NCBI GenBank assembly: GCA_049324835.1
Contig: JBMOMT010000023.1
Coordinates: 1 to 64,000, forward strand
Direction: 5' to 3'
Length of the DNA stretch: 64,000 bases
Source of the DNA: JBMOMT01 sp049324835
GTDB lineage: Bacteria > Chloroflexota > Anaerolineae > CAYNKW01
Both the position numbers and the translations under genes were made by a program. The notes beneath the pieces were generated by a model. That model ran no database searches. It had not been told where the DNA came from and saw only the letters and a list, made by a program, of their open reading frames with translations. Below, piece after piece: positions 38,818 to 47,600 of this stretch (positions are counted from its first letter, which is position 1; every line of letters starts with the position of its first letter).

Positions 38818-40500
38818 ATGATCAGAACAACCTCAGCGGCCAGAATCCTGGTGGTCGACGACGAACCCGGTACGCGCGACAACCTGCGCATCCACCTCAC
38901 CCGGCAGGGATACCAGGTGACCACGGCCATCAACGGCAAAGCAGCGGCTCAGGCGCTCTCTCAGGCCCCGTTCGACCTGGTCATCACCGATCTGGTGATG
39001 CCGGGCGGCGATGGTTATGCCGTCATGGATCACATCGACCAGCACGGCCTGGACACCATCGTCATCTTGATCACCGGTTATGGCTCTATGGGCTCGGCTA
39101 TCCAGGCCATGCGCCGGGGTGCGATGGATTACATCCAAAAGCCCTTTGAGTTGGAATTACTCAACCTGGCCGTGGAGCGCGCCCTGGAGCGACAGCGTCT
39201 GACGCGCGAGCTGGATAAACGCATCGAGCAGCTTGGCGCACTGGCCGAAATCACTCAAGCCATCACCTCAAACCTGGACATCGAACAGGTTTACCAGACC
39301 CTGGCCCGCGAGGCCGGGCGGGTGGTGAGCTTTGACCACATGGTGCTCTCGCTGCTCACCCCTGACGGACAGCGCTTGCATCGGCAGCAACTGGTGGCCG
39401 GGCAAACATCCCCCCAGGATGAATCCGAATTGTTGGCCATTGCCGACACGGCAGAAGGATGGGTCATCGAGCGTCGACAGGCGTTCTTGTCGGCCGGCGC
39501 CACCCCGGAAAAAACTCCCTGGCAATGGGGCGATTTGAAATCACCGCACGTCTGCTCGGTCATCGTTGCGCCGCTCATCGCCCAGGAAAAGGTCATCGGC
39601 ACGCTTTCTATTGGCCACCGCCAGCCAGATGTTTACTCTGGCAACGACCTGGCCATCATCGAGCACATGGCCGGGCAGTTGGCCATTGCCATCGAGAATG
39701 CCCGGCTGGTGCGGGAAACGCGCCTTCAACTGGAAACACTGCAACACACCCAGACCGAGTTGATCCGCACGGCGCGGCTGGCGGCGGTGGGCGAACTGGC
39801 CCGCGGCCTGGCCCACGAATTGAACAATCCCCTGTCGATCGTTCTGGGCATGGCCCAATATCTACAAACGCAAGTCGACCTGCCACCCAAAGCCAGCGCC
39901 GACCTGACCAAGATCGTCGATAGCGCGCTGCGTATGGCCGACCTGGTGCGCAATTTTGCCGAGTTTGCCCGACCAGCCTCAGGCGGTCCACACATGGTAG
40001 ATATTAACGCCGCAGCGCAACAAGCTCTCACGCTGATGCACAGCCGGCTGAGTAAAAACAATATCACCGTCGAGACAGCGCTGGCCTCGCCGCCGCCTTT
40101 TGTCACCGGTTACGGCCACCAGATCGAACAGGTGCTGATCAACCTGCTGCTCAACGCCGATGAAGCCATCGCCTGCACCCCGCCGCCGCCAGACGGTCAT
40201 CGCATCTCGGTTAGCACCTGGGAGTCATCCGGCGAGGCCGGAAAAAACTGGGTTCACATCGCCGTGTCGGATACCGGTTGCGGCATTGATGCGGCAAACC
40301 TGCCACGCATCTTTGATCCGGGTTATACTACCAAGGTGGAAAACGGCAAGATCCGCGCCCTGGGCATGGGACTTTACGTGGGCTACGGCCTGGTTCAGGC
40401 CCACGAGGGCCATATCGACGTACAAAGCCAACCTGGCCGGGGCAGTTGTTTCACCGTGCGACTTCCGGCAGCCACAGATAAACACAGTCAGCAGAGATGA
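38818..40500 (+). CDS. Hybrid: receiver-GAF-histidine kinase
   Basis: 560 residues from the ATG at 38818; a GTG at 38692 that overlaps the ruvA stop is possible, but the extra 42 residues look non-coding. Receiver domain 8-125 with Asp58 (ITDLVMPGG), a GAF-like domain (about 150-300, LEQVYQTLAREAGRVVSFDH), then an NtrB-like kinase core: His333 in LAHELNNPLSIVLG, N box INLLLNADEAI, G1 DTGCGID, and a G2 box LGMGLYVGYG. It is soluble, with no membrane helix. The receiver at the front implies it is controlled by another kinase or acts within a phosphorelay with its two downstream neighbours. Confidence 0.92.
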   Translation: MIRTTSAARILVVDDEPGTRDNLRIHLTRQGYQVTTAINGKAAAQALSQAPFDLVITDLVMPGGDGYAVMDHIDQHGLDTIVILITGYGSMGSAIQAMRRGAMDYIQKPFELELLNLAVERALERQRLTRELDKRIEQLGALAEITQAITSNLDIEQVYQTLAREAGRVVSFDHMVLSLLTPDGQRLHRQQLVAGQTSPQDESELLAIADTAEGWVIERRQAFLSAGATPEKTPWQWGDLKSPHVCSVIVAPLIAQEKVIGTLSIGHRQPDVYSGNDLAIIEHMAGQLAIAIENARLVRETRLQLETLQHTQTELIRTARLAAVGELARGLAHELNNPLSIVLGMAQYLQTQVDLPPKASADLTKIVDSALRMADLVRNFAEFARPASGGPHMVDINAAAQQALTLMHSRLSKNNITVETALASPPPFVTGYGHQIEQVLINLLLNADEAIACTPPPPDGHRISVSTWESSGEAGKNWVHIAVSDTGCGIDAANLPRIFDPGYTTKVENGKIRALGMGLYVGYGLVQAHEGHIDVQSQPGRGSCFTVRLPAATDKHSQQR

Positions 40501-41768
40501 ACGGGCTAAAGCGTGGCAACATTCTCATCGTAGACGATGACTTTGGCATGCGCGAGTTCCTGGTCGAGGCGCTCACCATAGCCGGGCACACCGTGATCAC
40601 CGCAGCCAACAGCCGCGAGGCGCTGGCTCTTTTTGAACGGCGGGCAGAACGCCCCCAGACCACCTCCGCGCCGGCCGACGATATCGACCTGACGCTGCTC
40701 GACATCAAGATGGCCCCGCCGGGCGGCATCGAGGTGCTGCGCCAGTTGCACGAAATCGACCCCGATGCGGTGGTGATCCTGATCACCGGTTATGCCTCTC
40801 TGGAGACCGCCACCCAGGCCGTGCGATATGGAGCCTTCGATTACCTCACCAAACCCCTCGCCGGGGTGGACGATCTGCTGCTGGTGGTGCGGCGTGGACT
40901 GGAGAAACGGCGTCAACTGATCAACAACCGGCAATTGTTGATCCAGCTCCGCCAGGCCTACGAGGAAAACTTGCGCCTGCTGGAAGAGACCCAGGACCGC
41001 ATCGCCGAGCGAACCCGCGAGCTGGAGGCTGCCAACCGCCGCCTCAAAGAACTGGATCGCCTCAAATCCGAGCTGCTGGCCAACATCTCGCACGAGCTTT
41101 ACACCCCGCTCAATGCCACCATCGGTTTTTCCCAGGCGCTGCTGGACGGCCTGCACGGCTCGCTCTCCGAGGCGCAGGCCAGGCTGGTCAAGAGCATCCA
41201 GGAAAGCGGCCTGCGCCTCAAAGGCAGCTTTGACGATCTGATCGACATGGCCCGCCTGAGCGCCAACGAAGTGGTCATCCATCCCACGCTGGTGCGCCTG
41301 CCCCCCTTGTTGAGCAGCATGAAGGCCCTGGTGGAACAGAGCGCCCGCAAAAAACACATCGACGTCCAGTTCGAGGTGGTGCCGGGGGCAGAAGTGGCCT
41401 GGTCGGACGAGACCAAACTGAAACGTATGCTCTACGAGTTGCTGAGTAACGCCGTCAAATTCACGCCCGAAGAAGGTCGGGTGGAGGTCAGGGTCTTTCC
41501 CCACCCCATCGAAAAACCTACCGAGCTGCGCCTGGCCGTCTCGGATACCGGCATTGGCATCCCGGCCGACGAATTGCAGGACATCTTTGATCCCTTTAGC
41601 CAGGTAGATTCTTCGCTCTCGCGTCGCCACGGCGGGCTGGGGCTCGGTCTGGCGGTGGTGCATCATTATGCCCGCCTGCACGGCGGCAACGTGTGGGCCG
41701 AGAGTGAACCTGGCGTCGGGAGCACGTTTGTGCTGGCCCTGCCTTTACCATCGGACCTCGATCGCTGA
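40497..41768 (+). CDS. Receiver-histidine kinase hybrid
   Basis: 423 residues whose ATG overlaps the previous TGA (ATGA), so it is coupled to the preceding kinase. Receiver domain (about 8-135) with acidic DDD and acceptor Asp in LTLLDIKM; a coiled linker (about 140-185); then HisKA with His199 in ISHELYTPLNATIGF, where Tyr replaces the usual Arg or Lys after HEL; and a complete ATPase domain (LLSNAVKFTP, DTGIGIP, FDPFSQVD, GGLGLGLAVV). It is soluble and likely part of the same relay. Confidence 0.92.
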   Translation: MNGLKRGNILIVDDDFGMREFLVEALTIAGHTVITAANSREALALFERRAERPQTTSAPADDIDLTLLDIKMAPPGGIEVLRQLHEIDPDAVVILITGYASLETATQAVRYGAFDYLTKPLAGVDDLLLVVRRGLEKRRQLINNRQLLIQLRQAYEENLRLLEETQDRIAERTRELEAANRRLKELDRLKSELLANISHELYTPLNATIGFSQALLDGLHGSLSEAQARLVKSIQESGLRLKGSFDDLIDMARLSANEVVIHPTLVRLPPLLSSMKALVEQSARKKHIDVQFEVVPGAEVAWSDETKLKRMLYELLSNAVKFTPEEGRVEVRVFPHPIEKPTELRLAVSDTGIGIPADELQDIFDPFSQVDSSLSRRHGGLGLGLAVVHHYARLHGGNVWAESEPGVGSTFVLALPLPSDLDR

Positions 41769-41814
41769 GGCCAGGCGCTCCCGATCCATGGGGTGTGAAG
41801 GAAGGGATGGGAAC

Positions 41815-42900
41815 ATGACCACGAGAGCAATCGAAGGTCAGGGCAAGGGAGAGACCATCCTCATCGTAGACGACGATCCACGCAACGTGGAACTCCTCAC
41901 CGCTTACCTGACATCGGTGGGCAATTTTCAGGTGGTATCGGCCCAGGATGGGCTGGAAGGGCTGGAACGGGTCAACGAATCGTTGCCCGATCTGATCCTG
42001 CTGGATATCATGATGCCCCGCATGGATGGTTACCAGGTGTGCGCCCACCTCAAAAAAGACAGCCGGGCGCAGTTCATCCCCATCGTGATGGTCACCGCCC
42101 TGCAGGGCACCGAGGAGCGCATCAAGGCCCTGGAAGCTGGCGCCGACGATTTCCTCAGCAAACCCTTCAACATCTATGAGCTGTTGGCGCGCGTTCGATC
42201 GTTGATGCGCATCAAACACTTGCACGACGAGCTGGAAAAACGTAACCAGTTGCTGGTTCACGTCCTCAACCGATACGTGGCCCAGGAAGTGTCGACGTTG
42301 ATCCTGGAAGACCCGGAGCGTCACCTCAAACTGGGCGGCGAAAACCGCAAAGTCACCGTGCTGTTCGCCGACATCCGAGGGTTCACCAAATTCTCCGAGT
42401 GCCATCGCCCGGCCCAGGTGGTCGAGATCCTCAACACCGTTTTTTCCGAGCTGATCAAGGTGGTTTTCAAGTGGAAGGGCACCTTTGATAAATACCTGGG
42501 TGATGCCATCATGGCCTTTTACGGCGCGCCCATCAGCTACGCCGACGACACCGAGCGGGCCGTCCGTACAGCCTGGGAGCTCCGGGAGGTGTTCGAGCAA
42601 CTGAGCAATTCCTGGCATAACAACGAGCTGGCCGAATTGGGGCTGGGCATCGGCCTGCACTGCGGCGAAGCAGTAGTGGGCAACATCGGCTCAGAACAGG
42701 TGATGGATTACACCGTCATCGGCGATACGGCCAACGTGGCCCGGCGGCTGCAAGAGGTGGCCGGCAAGGGCCAGATCCTGGTCAGCAAAGCCATCTGCGC
42801 CGAAATGGCCCACCTGTTGCAGATCGAGCCTCTGCCGCCGCAGCGGGTTCACGGGCGACAGGAACCCATCGTGTGTTATCAGGTAACAGGCCTCTCCTGA
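41815..42900 (+). CDS. Receiver-class III adenylate cyclase
   Basis: 361 residues from the ATG at 41815 behind a GGAAGGGATGGG stretch. Receiver (about 13-130; acceptor Asp in LILLDIMMPRMDG), a short helical linker ending ELEKRNQLLVHVLNRYV, then a class III cyclase domain with both metal Asp residues (FADIRGFTKFSE and YLGDAIMAFYG), the base-selecting Lys in FDKYLGD and YTVIGDTANVARRL. These residues favour ATP over GTP. It should make cAMP in response to phosphorylation by the kinases encoded just upstream. Confidence 0.93.
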   Translation: MTTRAIEGQGKGETILIVDDDPRNVELLTAYLTSVGNFQVVSAQDGLEGLERVNESLPDLILLDIMMPRMDGYQVCAHLKKDSRAQFIPIVMVTALQGTEERIKALEAGADDFLSKPFNIYELLARVRSLMRIKHLHDELEKRNQLLVHVLNRYVAQEVSTLILEDPERHLKLGGENRKVTVLFADIRGFTKFSECHRPAQVVEILNTVFSELIKVVFKWKGTFDKYLGDAIMAFYGAPISYADDTERAVRTAWELREVFEQLSNSWHNNELAELGLGIGLHCGEAVVGNIGSEQVMDYTVIGDTANVARRLQEVAGKGQILVSKAICAEMAHLLQIEPLPPQRVHGRQEPIVCYQVTGLS

Positions 42901-42955
42901 CAGGAGAGGCCCCGGTTACACCTATGAGCGGACGCGCCCGCTGCGCCCGCTTTTT
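42889..42955 (+). terminator. Tandem hairpins after the cyclase gene
   Basis: GGCCTCTCCTG pairs with CAGGAGAGGCC across the stop codon (42889-42911). A second stem, AGCGGACGC with GCGCCCGCT (42927-42951, one mismatch), is followed by five T residues. The second is a good intrinsic terminator for the plus strand. Confidence 0.75.
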
Positions 42956-42973
42956 GTTTGCCGCCTGACAAGC

Positions 42974-43201
42974 CTAACGGAAAACCAGCGCCAGCACCAT
43001 TATCAGCGCCAGCATGCCGGCAGCCAGGACAAAGATACGCTTCAGATCACCCACCACGTATTGGTACTCGTGGGCAAAACTCAAGGACTGCGGCTCAGGC
43101 TCGACGACCGTTGCCTCTTTGGCGACCGCCATCGGACGCGCCGGCCTGGCTGTTTGAGAACGCCGCACCTTGGCCCGCCGGGTCTTTCTTGCTTTAGCCA
43201 T
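42974..43201 (-). CDS. Small basic single-helix membrane protein
   Basis: 75 residues: a strongly basic N-terminus (MAKARKTRRAKVRRSQ), a short linker, and one membrane helix at the C-terminus (FVLAAGMLALIMVLALVF) preceded by FAHEYQYVVGDLKR. GGAGGAG precedes the ATG. The family is not recognised. The basic tail could bind RNA, ribosomes or acidic lipid. It lies directly after the sortase gene on the same strand. Confidence 0.75.
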   Translation of the reverse strand: MAKARKTRRAKVRRSQTARPARPMAVAKEATVVEPEPQSLSFAHEYQYVVGDLKRIFVLAAGMLALIMVLALVFR

Positions 43202-43248
43202 AACGCTTCTCCTCCGTCATTGTCGGGATATCATCCCGTGAATCTCGC

Positions 43249-44205
43249 TCATTCCTGCAACTGGGCAATGACCACCAGCCGATGGGTATCGACCAGGTAG
43301 GGATAACAGGTCTGCAAAGACAAGACCGGCTCGCTGGTAGGATACATCACGCTCACGTCTGTTGGCTCTACGATGCGCTTTTCGCGCACGACGTAACGAT
43401 AAGACCGGGCGCCGGCATAGACCACCACTTCGTCGCCCAGGTCCAACTCTTCCAGACGACGGAAAATCTGACCAAAAATATCGTTGTGGCCCGAGATGTA
43501 GACGTTGCCCCGCTCGCCGGGGTTGGCCGTGCCGATGTGATGCCCCGCCCCCTTTTTGAGCGACTCCCAATCGTCACCCTCCAGCACCGGCACATCGACG
43601 TCGATCTTGGGGATCACCAGCCGCGTCGGCGGCTCCGATTGGGGCGTGGGAATGGCCACCGCTGTCGTCGGCTGTGGCGCGATCCAGGCCCGCAGATGTT
43701 CCGGCACCGGTTGCGGCGTGCCGCCTTCCACCGGGGGCGCGTGACCGCCCGGCAACACCGCCACATTGATGGGCGGCGTGGGGCTGGGCGCAGGGGTGGC
43801 CACTCGCGCCTGGGCGTACTCCCGGTTGAGCTGGCGCATCTCCAGGAACGAACCGGCCAGCACGGCGATCAGCCCCACCAGCGCACCCACTTCCAGCACC
43901 AGCAGAGCCACTTCGCGCAGGCTGCGCCAGTTCACTTGCCACGGACGCCGCGCGCGCCTGCCGGCCCTGTCCGAAAGGGGCACCACAGTCGCCGCCCGGC
44001 GCGAGCTGGCCGCGTCATCGGAAGGCTCGGCCGTGCGCTCTGGCAGCCAGGGCTCTTGTTCGGCTGGCATGGGTTGTCCGGGCGTCAACCTGCCCTGAGC
44101 GGCCAGCCGCCGCACCCGCTCTTGACGGGCCTGTCGTTTTTTAATCATCAGGAGCTGTTCCAGCTCCTCGACACTCAATTCGTCTACGGTGCGTCGATCG
44201 GCCAT
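43249..44205 (-). CDS. Sortase (class D/E-like)
   Basis: 318 residues. A charged N-terminal cytoplasmic region of about 95 residues, one membrane helix (about 98-122), a Pro/Thr-rich linker, and the sortase barrel (about 195-318): IPKIDVDVPV, catalytic His in SGHND, catalytic Cys in LSLQTCYPY and Arg in DTHRLVV. Sortases join LPxTG-type proteins to the cell wall or form pili; no substrate with such a signal is evident in the window. GGAAAGG precedes the ATG. The long N-terminal region is unusual. Confidence 0.92.
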   Translation of the reverse strand: MADRRTVDELSVEELEQLLMIKKRQARQERVRRLAAQGRLTPGQPMPAEQEPWLPERTAEPSDDAASSRRAATVVPLSDRAGRRARRPWQVNWRSLREVALLVLEVGALVGLIAVLAGSFLEMRQLNREYAQARVATPAPSPTPPINVAVLPGGHAPPVEGGTPQPVPEHLRAWIAPQPTTAVAIPTPQSEPPTRLVIPKIDVDVPVLEGDDWESLKKGAGHHIGTANPGERGNVYISGHNDIFGQIFRRLEELDLGDEVVVYAGARSYRYVVREKRIVEPTDVSVMYPTSEPVLSLQTCYPYLVDTHRLVVIAQLQE

Positions 44206-44260
44206 GTTGATGCCTTTCCGCCAGGTGATCCACCGCAGGCCAAGTATAGCCCCAAAGGGG

Positions 44261-45868
44261 TCATTTCGTCAAATTGCCCGATCGACCACGAAAGAGCCGT
44301 CCCTGCACCCTCTGGGCCATCAGGCCCAACTCTTCCATGCGCAGCGCCCAGCCGGCCAGCAGATAGGCGGCCAATCCGGCCCCTCCTGCGCCGCCGACGA
44401 TCGCCAGCCAGGCGGTGGTGCCTTGCGCGCCCACCCATCGCTCGATGCTGCCGGCCGTAACCCACACGACAACGGCCATCAGGCCGGAGGCCAGCGCCGC
44501 TTTGAGCAACGTCTGAGGCACGCCCAGACCACGCAACCCACCCAACCGCCGCCAGGTCAGTAACAACATGGCCAGCACGTGGCTGAGATGTTTGGCCGAA
44601 TCGGCCAGCACCAACCCCAGGATGCCATACCGCCCCACCCAGCTCAACGCCACCGCCAGATAAGCCCCCACGCTGATGATGCCGACGATGTTGGGTGTGA
44701 GGGTGTCTTGCCGGGCGTAAAAGGCATAATTGAGCGGCCAATCGATGGCCGCGAAAACCAAACCAACGAGATACCCGCGCAGCGCCAGGGTTACCCAGAC
44801 CGTATCCAGGGCCGTGAAATCGCCGTGCTGGTATACCAGCGCAATCGTTGGCCGGGCCAGCACCCACAGACCCACCGTCGCCGGCACCATGAGCACCATC
44901 ACCGCCCGCAATCCCTGACCAAAGGTGCGGCGAAAACCGGCTTCGTCGTTCAGGGCATTGGCTCGCGCCAGCGAGGGCAGGGCCGCCAGCGAAATGGCCA
45001 CCGCCACCAGACCATGCGGGAACTGGATGATCCGCGTGGCGTAACGCATCCAGGCGGCCACGTTCGGCCCGGCGCTGGCGGCCAGACGGCCATCGATCGC
45101 TACCTGAACGTTGACAATGCCCACACCCAGCGCCACCGGCAGATAAAGCTGCAAGATCTGCCGCAGCGCCGGGTGCGACATATCCAGAGAGAAACGGAGC
45201 TGCCCCCCCCGCAGCCCCGGCAACTGAACGAGCAACTGGAGCACCGCCCCCAGCAGCACCCCCACACCCAGACTGTCGATATCCAGCCGACCGACCAGCA
45301 GCGGCGCGGCGACGATCAGGCCCAGGTTGTAGGCCGCGGCAGCAAACGCCGGCAGGGTGAATCGATTGAGCGAGTAGAGCAAACCGGTAGTGATGCCAGA
45401 CAGGCCAAAAAACAGAATGGCCGGCGCCACAATACGCAACAGACGGGCCATCACAGCCAAAAGATCGGGCCCCAACTCCTTGCCCTGAATCTGGGCCACC
45501 GCTGGCGCGGCTATTTCCAGCAGCAGTACAATGCCGCCCATGACCACCGCCACCAGACTAAAAACCACGCTGGCCACACGCCACAGTTCATCCCGCCGCT
45601 TCTGAGCCAGGTATTCGCTGAACACCGGCATCAGCGCCGCCGAGAGCATACCCCCCACCAGCAGATCGTAGGTCATGGCGGGGATGCGCGAAGCCAGCTC
45701 AAAGGCGCTCAGCTCTCCCCTGGCCCCGAACAGGTCCGAGATGACCATCTCGCGCACCAGCCCCAGCGCCCGGCTGCCGATGTTGCCCAGGGCAATGATG
45801 CTCGCCGAGCGGGCCAGGCCTGGCTCCGCCGCCGTTCGATTCTCCTGTAACGATCCGTCTGCCGTCAT
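44261..45868 (-). CDS. murJ: Lipid II flippase MurJ
   Basis: 535 residues from the ATG at 45868 (GGAG upstream). The reading frame stays open for 63 more codons upstream, but most of that comes from the family B element and is not a real N-terminus. About 14 membrane helices are present with the MurJ signatures LGLVREMVISDLFGARGELSAF, FSEYLAQKRRDELWRV and NVQVAIDGRLA. It flips undecaprenyl-linked peptidoglycan precursors to the outer face. A murein synthesis role fits the kinase and sortase genes in the window. Confidence 0.93.
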   Translation of the reverse strand: MTADGSLQENRTAAEPGLARSASIIALGNIGSRALGLVREMVISDLFGARGELSAFELASRIPAMTYDLLVGGMLSAALMPVFSEYLAQKRRDELWRVASVVFSLVAVVMGGIVLLLEIAAPAVAQIQGKELGPDLLAVMARLLRIVAPAILFFGLSGITTGLLYSLNRFTLPAFAAAAYNLGLIVAAPLLVGRLDIDSLGVGVLLGAVLQLLVQLPGLRGGQLRFSLDMSHPALRQILQLYLPVALGVGIVNVQVAIDGRLAASAGPNVAAWMRYATRIIQFPHGLVAVAISLAALPSLARANALNDEAGFRRTFGQGLRAVMVLMVPATVGLWVLARPTIALVYQHGDFTALDTVWVTLALRGYLVGLVFAAIDWPLNYAFYARQDTLTPNIVGIISVGAYLAVALSWVGRYGILGLVLADSAKHLSHVLAMLLLTWRRLGGLRGLGVPQTLLKAALASGLMAVVVWVTAGSIERWVGAQGTTAWLAIVGGAGGAGLAAYLLAGWALRMEELGLMAQRVQGRLFRGRSGNLTK

Positions 45869-45903
45869 CACTCCGCTCCCACTGCTGGCACTGGTGGACT
45901 CGG

Positions 45904-46040
45904 TAGATCCAATTTTTAGACCTGACAGGTTTTTCATAGCGGCATAACCAGCAAAATCACCTCGATTACCAACTGCATTGGCCCCAAAAAGTGTCTCTAA
46001 AAACCTGTCAGGTCTTGTAGCCCTCAAGAATTTGGATCTA
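45904..46040. mobile_element. Family B element, copy 2 (137 bp)
   Basis: Same ends (TAGATCCAA, inverted TTGGATCTA) and same orientation as the copy at 14471-14607, differing by eye at only two bases. It lies 35 bases upstream of the murJ start and is open in the murJ frame. Confidence 0.85.
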
Positions 46041-46153
46041 CTGGGACTATTGTACATGCTCTGGCAAGATTCGGCAAACAGAGCGTAACCCGATCCTGAT
46101 TGAGGTGTTTTAATCGGTGTATGTGGCGCACCATGGCCGCATACCCAACTCTA

Positions 46154-46286
46154 AGGATCCGTAAAAATATAAATTCCCGTGTCACCCTGAGCGAAGCGAA
46201 GGGTCTCGTTCTACTCAAACGGGATTCTTCGCGCCCTTACAGGCGCTCAGAATGACAGTGGCGGAAGTTATTCTTTTACAGACCCT
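46154..46286. mobile_element. Family C element, copy 2 (133 bp)
   Basis: Reverse complement of 2891-3023 with no difference seen. It lies 20 bases upstream of the KAS III start. The rest of the 45869-46306 gap holds the family B element and about 110 bases with no recognisable feature. Confidence 0.8.
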
Positions 46287-46306
46287 AAACCAAGGGGGAT
46301 GATGCT

Positions 46307-47506
46307 ATGAACGAGCGATACGGGCGCATCACCGGCTGGGGCATGTATGTGCCCGACCGGGTGGTGACCAATCACGATCTGGAGCAGATGGTCGACACCA
46401 GCGACGAATGGATCGTCAGCCGCACCGGCATCCACGAGCGACGCATCACCGAGCCGGGCGAGACCTGCTGCACCATGTCGGTCGAAGCAGCCCAGCGAGC
46501 CTTGCTGCAGGCCAACGTCCGGCCAGAGCAACTGGATCTCATCATCGTCGCCACCTCTTCACCCGATTATTTCACCCCGCCGGTTTCCAGCATGGTGCAG
46601 GATCAACTGGGTGCCACCAGGGCAGCCGCCTTTACGCTGGCCGCCGGCTGCACCGGCTTTGTCTACGCCCTCGTCACCGCCAACCAGTTCATCACCACCG
46701 GCATGTACGACAAAATCCTGGTCATCGGTGCGGAGCATCTCTCGATGGCCGTGGATTGGACCGACCGCGACACCTGCGTCCTGTTTGGTGATGGCGCCGG
46801 AGCGGTGGTGGTGGAAAGCAGCTACCAGCCCACCGGCGTCCTCAGCGCCGAACTGGGCTCCGAAGGCCAGGACTGGGACGCCCTGATCGTGCCCGGCGGC
46901 GGCTCGGCCAAACCATTCAGCCAGGCCGTGCTCGACAATCGCGAGCAATACCTGCGCATGGACGGGCGACGGGTGTTCAAATTCGCCACCCGTGTCATGA
47001 CCGACAGCACCATCCGCGTGGTGCGTCAGAGCGGCATCTCCTGGGACGACGTGACCCTGCTCATCCCCCACCAGGCCAACGCCCGCATCATCGATCTGGC
47101 CGTGCGCCGTCTCAAGATCGATCCCGACAAAGTGGTGGTCAACCTGGATCGTTACGGCAACACCTCGGCGGCCTCCATCCCCCTGGCGCTTTGTGAGGCC
47201 GTGGATCAGGGCCGGCTCAAATCGGGCGATCACGTCGCTCTGGTGGGTTTCGGCGCCGGGCTCACCTGGGCGGCAGCGGTGGTTCACTGGCAACCGGAAA
47301 AAGTGGACGAAAAGCCCATCCTGGTAGAAAACTGGCCCATTCGCGAGCGCCTGCGCCAGCCGGTGATGCGCCTGCGTAATGCCGTCTGGAGCGCGAGCGT
47401 GGTGGCCCGCTCTCGCCTGCAAGACGCCGCCACAGCAGTGATGATGCCTCTCTACACCTGGCAAGGACGTCGGCGCAAGCGGCGCAAACAGCAGCAGAAA
47501 AGTTAG
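46307..47506 (+). CDS. 3-oxoacyl-ACP synthase III (KAS III family)
   Basis: 399 residues. The thiolase-fold catalytic triad is clear: Cys115 (AAGCTGFVYAL), His255 (IPHQANAR), Asn285 (YGNTSAASIP). It condenses an acyl-CoA with malonyl-ACP to begin fatty acid synthesis, if it is a true FabH. The fold ends near residue 328, and a 70-residue basic extension follows (RLRQPVMRLRNAV..., ending RRRKRRKQQQKS), absent from typical FabH. It is not in a fab cluster. AAGGGGGAT precedes the ATG. A specialised KAS III acting on another acyl starter is possible. Confidence 0.9.
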   Translation: MNERYGRITGWGMYVPDRVVTNHDLEQMVDTSDEWIVSRTGIHERRITEPGETCCTMSVEAAQRALLQANVRPEQLDLIIVATSSPDYFTPPVSSMVQDQLGATRAAAFTLAAGCTGFVYALVTANQFITTGMYDKILVIGAEHLSMAVDWTDRDTCVLFGDGAGAVVVESSYQPTGVLSAELGSEGQDWDALIVPGGGSAKPFSQAVLDNREQYLRMDGRRVFKFATRVMTDSTIRVVRQSGISWDDVTLLIPHQANARIIDLAVRRLKIDPDKVVVNLDRYGNTSAASIPLALCEAVDQGRLKSGDHVALVGFGAGLTWAAAVVHWQPEKVDEKPILVENWPIRERLRQPVMRLRNAVWSASVVARSRLQDAATAVMMPLYTWQGRRRKRRKQQQKS

Positions 47507-47536
47507 GCGCCTCCTGCCCAAGGCGCTGGCTTTCCC

Positions 47537-47566
47537 GGCCCCCACCCACTGCCCAGGGTGGGGGCC
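47537..47566 (+). terminator. Hairpin after the KAS III gene
   Basis: GGCCCCCACCC pairs with GGGTGGGGGCC (11 bp) with an 8-base loop. It is followed by TTGCCTT, which is also the -35 box of the next promoter. Confidence 0.6.
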
Positions 47567-47594
47567 TTGCCTTACCGGCCGGCTGTGGTATACT
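47567..47594 (+). promoter_or_regulatory. Promoter of the nuclease-like/Dam pair, placed for leaderless transcription
   Basis: TTGCCT (47567-47572), 16-base spacer, TATACT (47589-47594). The ATG starts at 47601, only six bases after the -10 box, so transcription should begin at or next to the start codon. No ribosome site is present. Confidence 0.65.
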
Positions 47595-47600
47595 TGGCCC

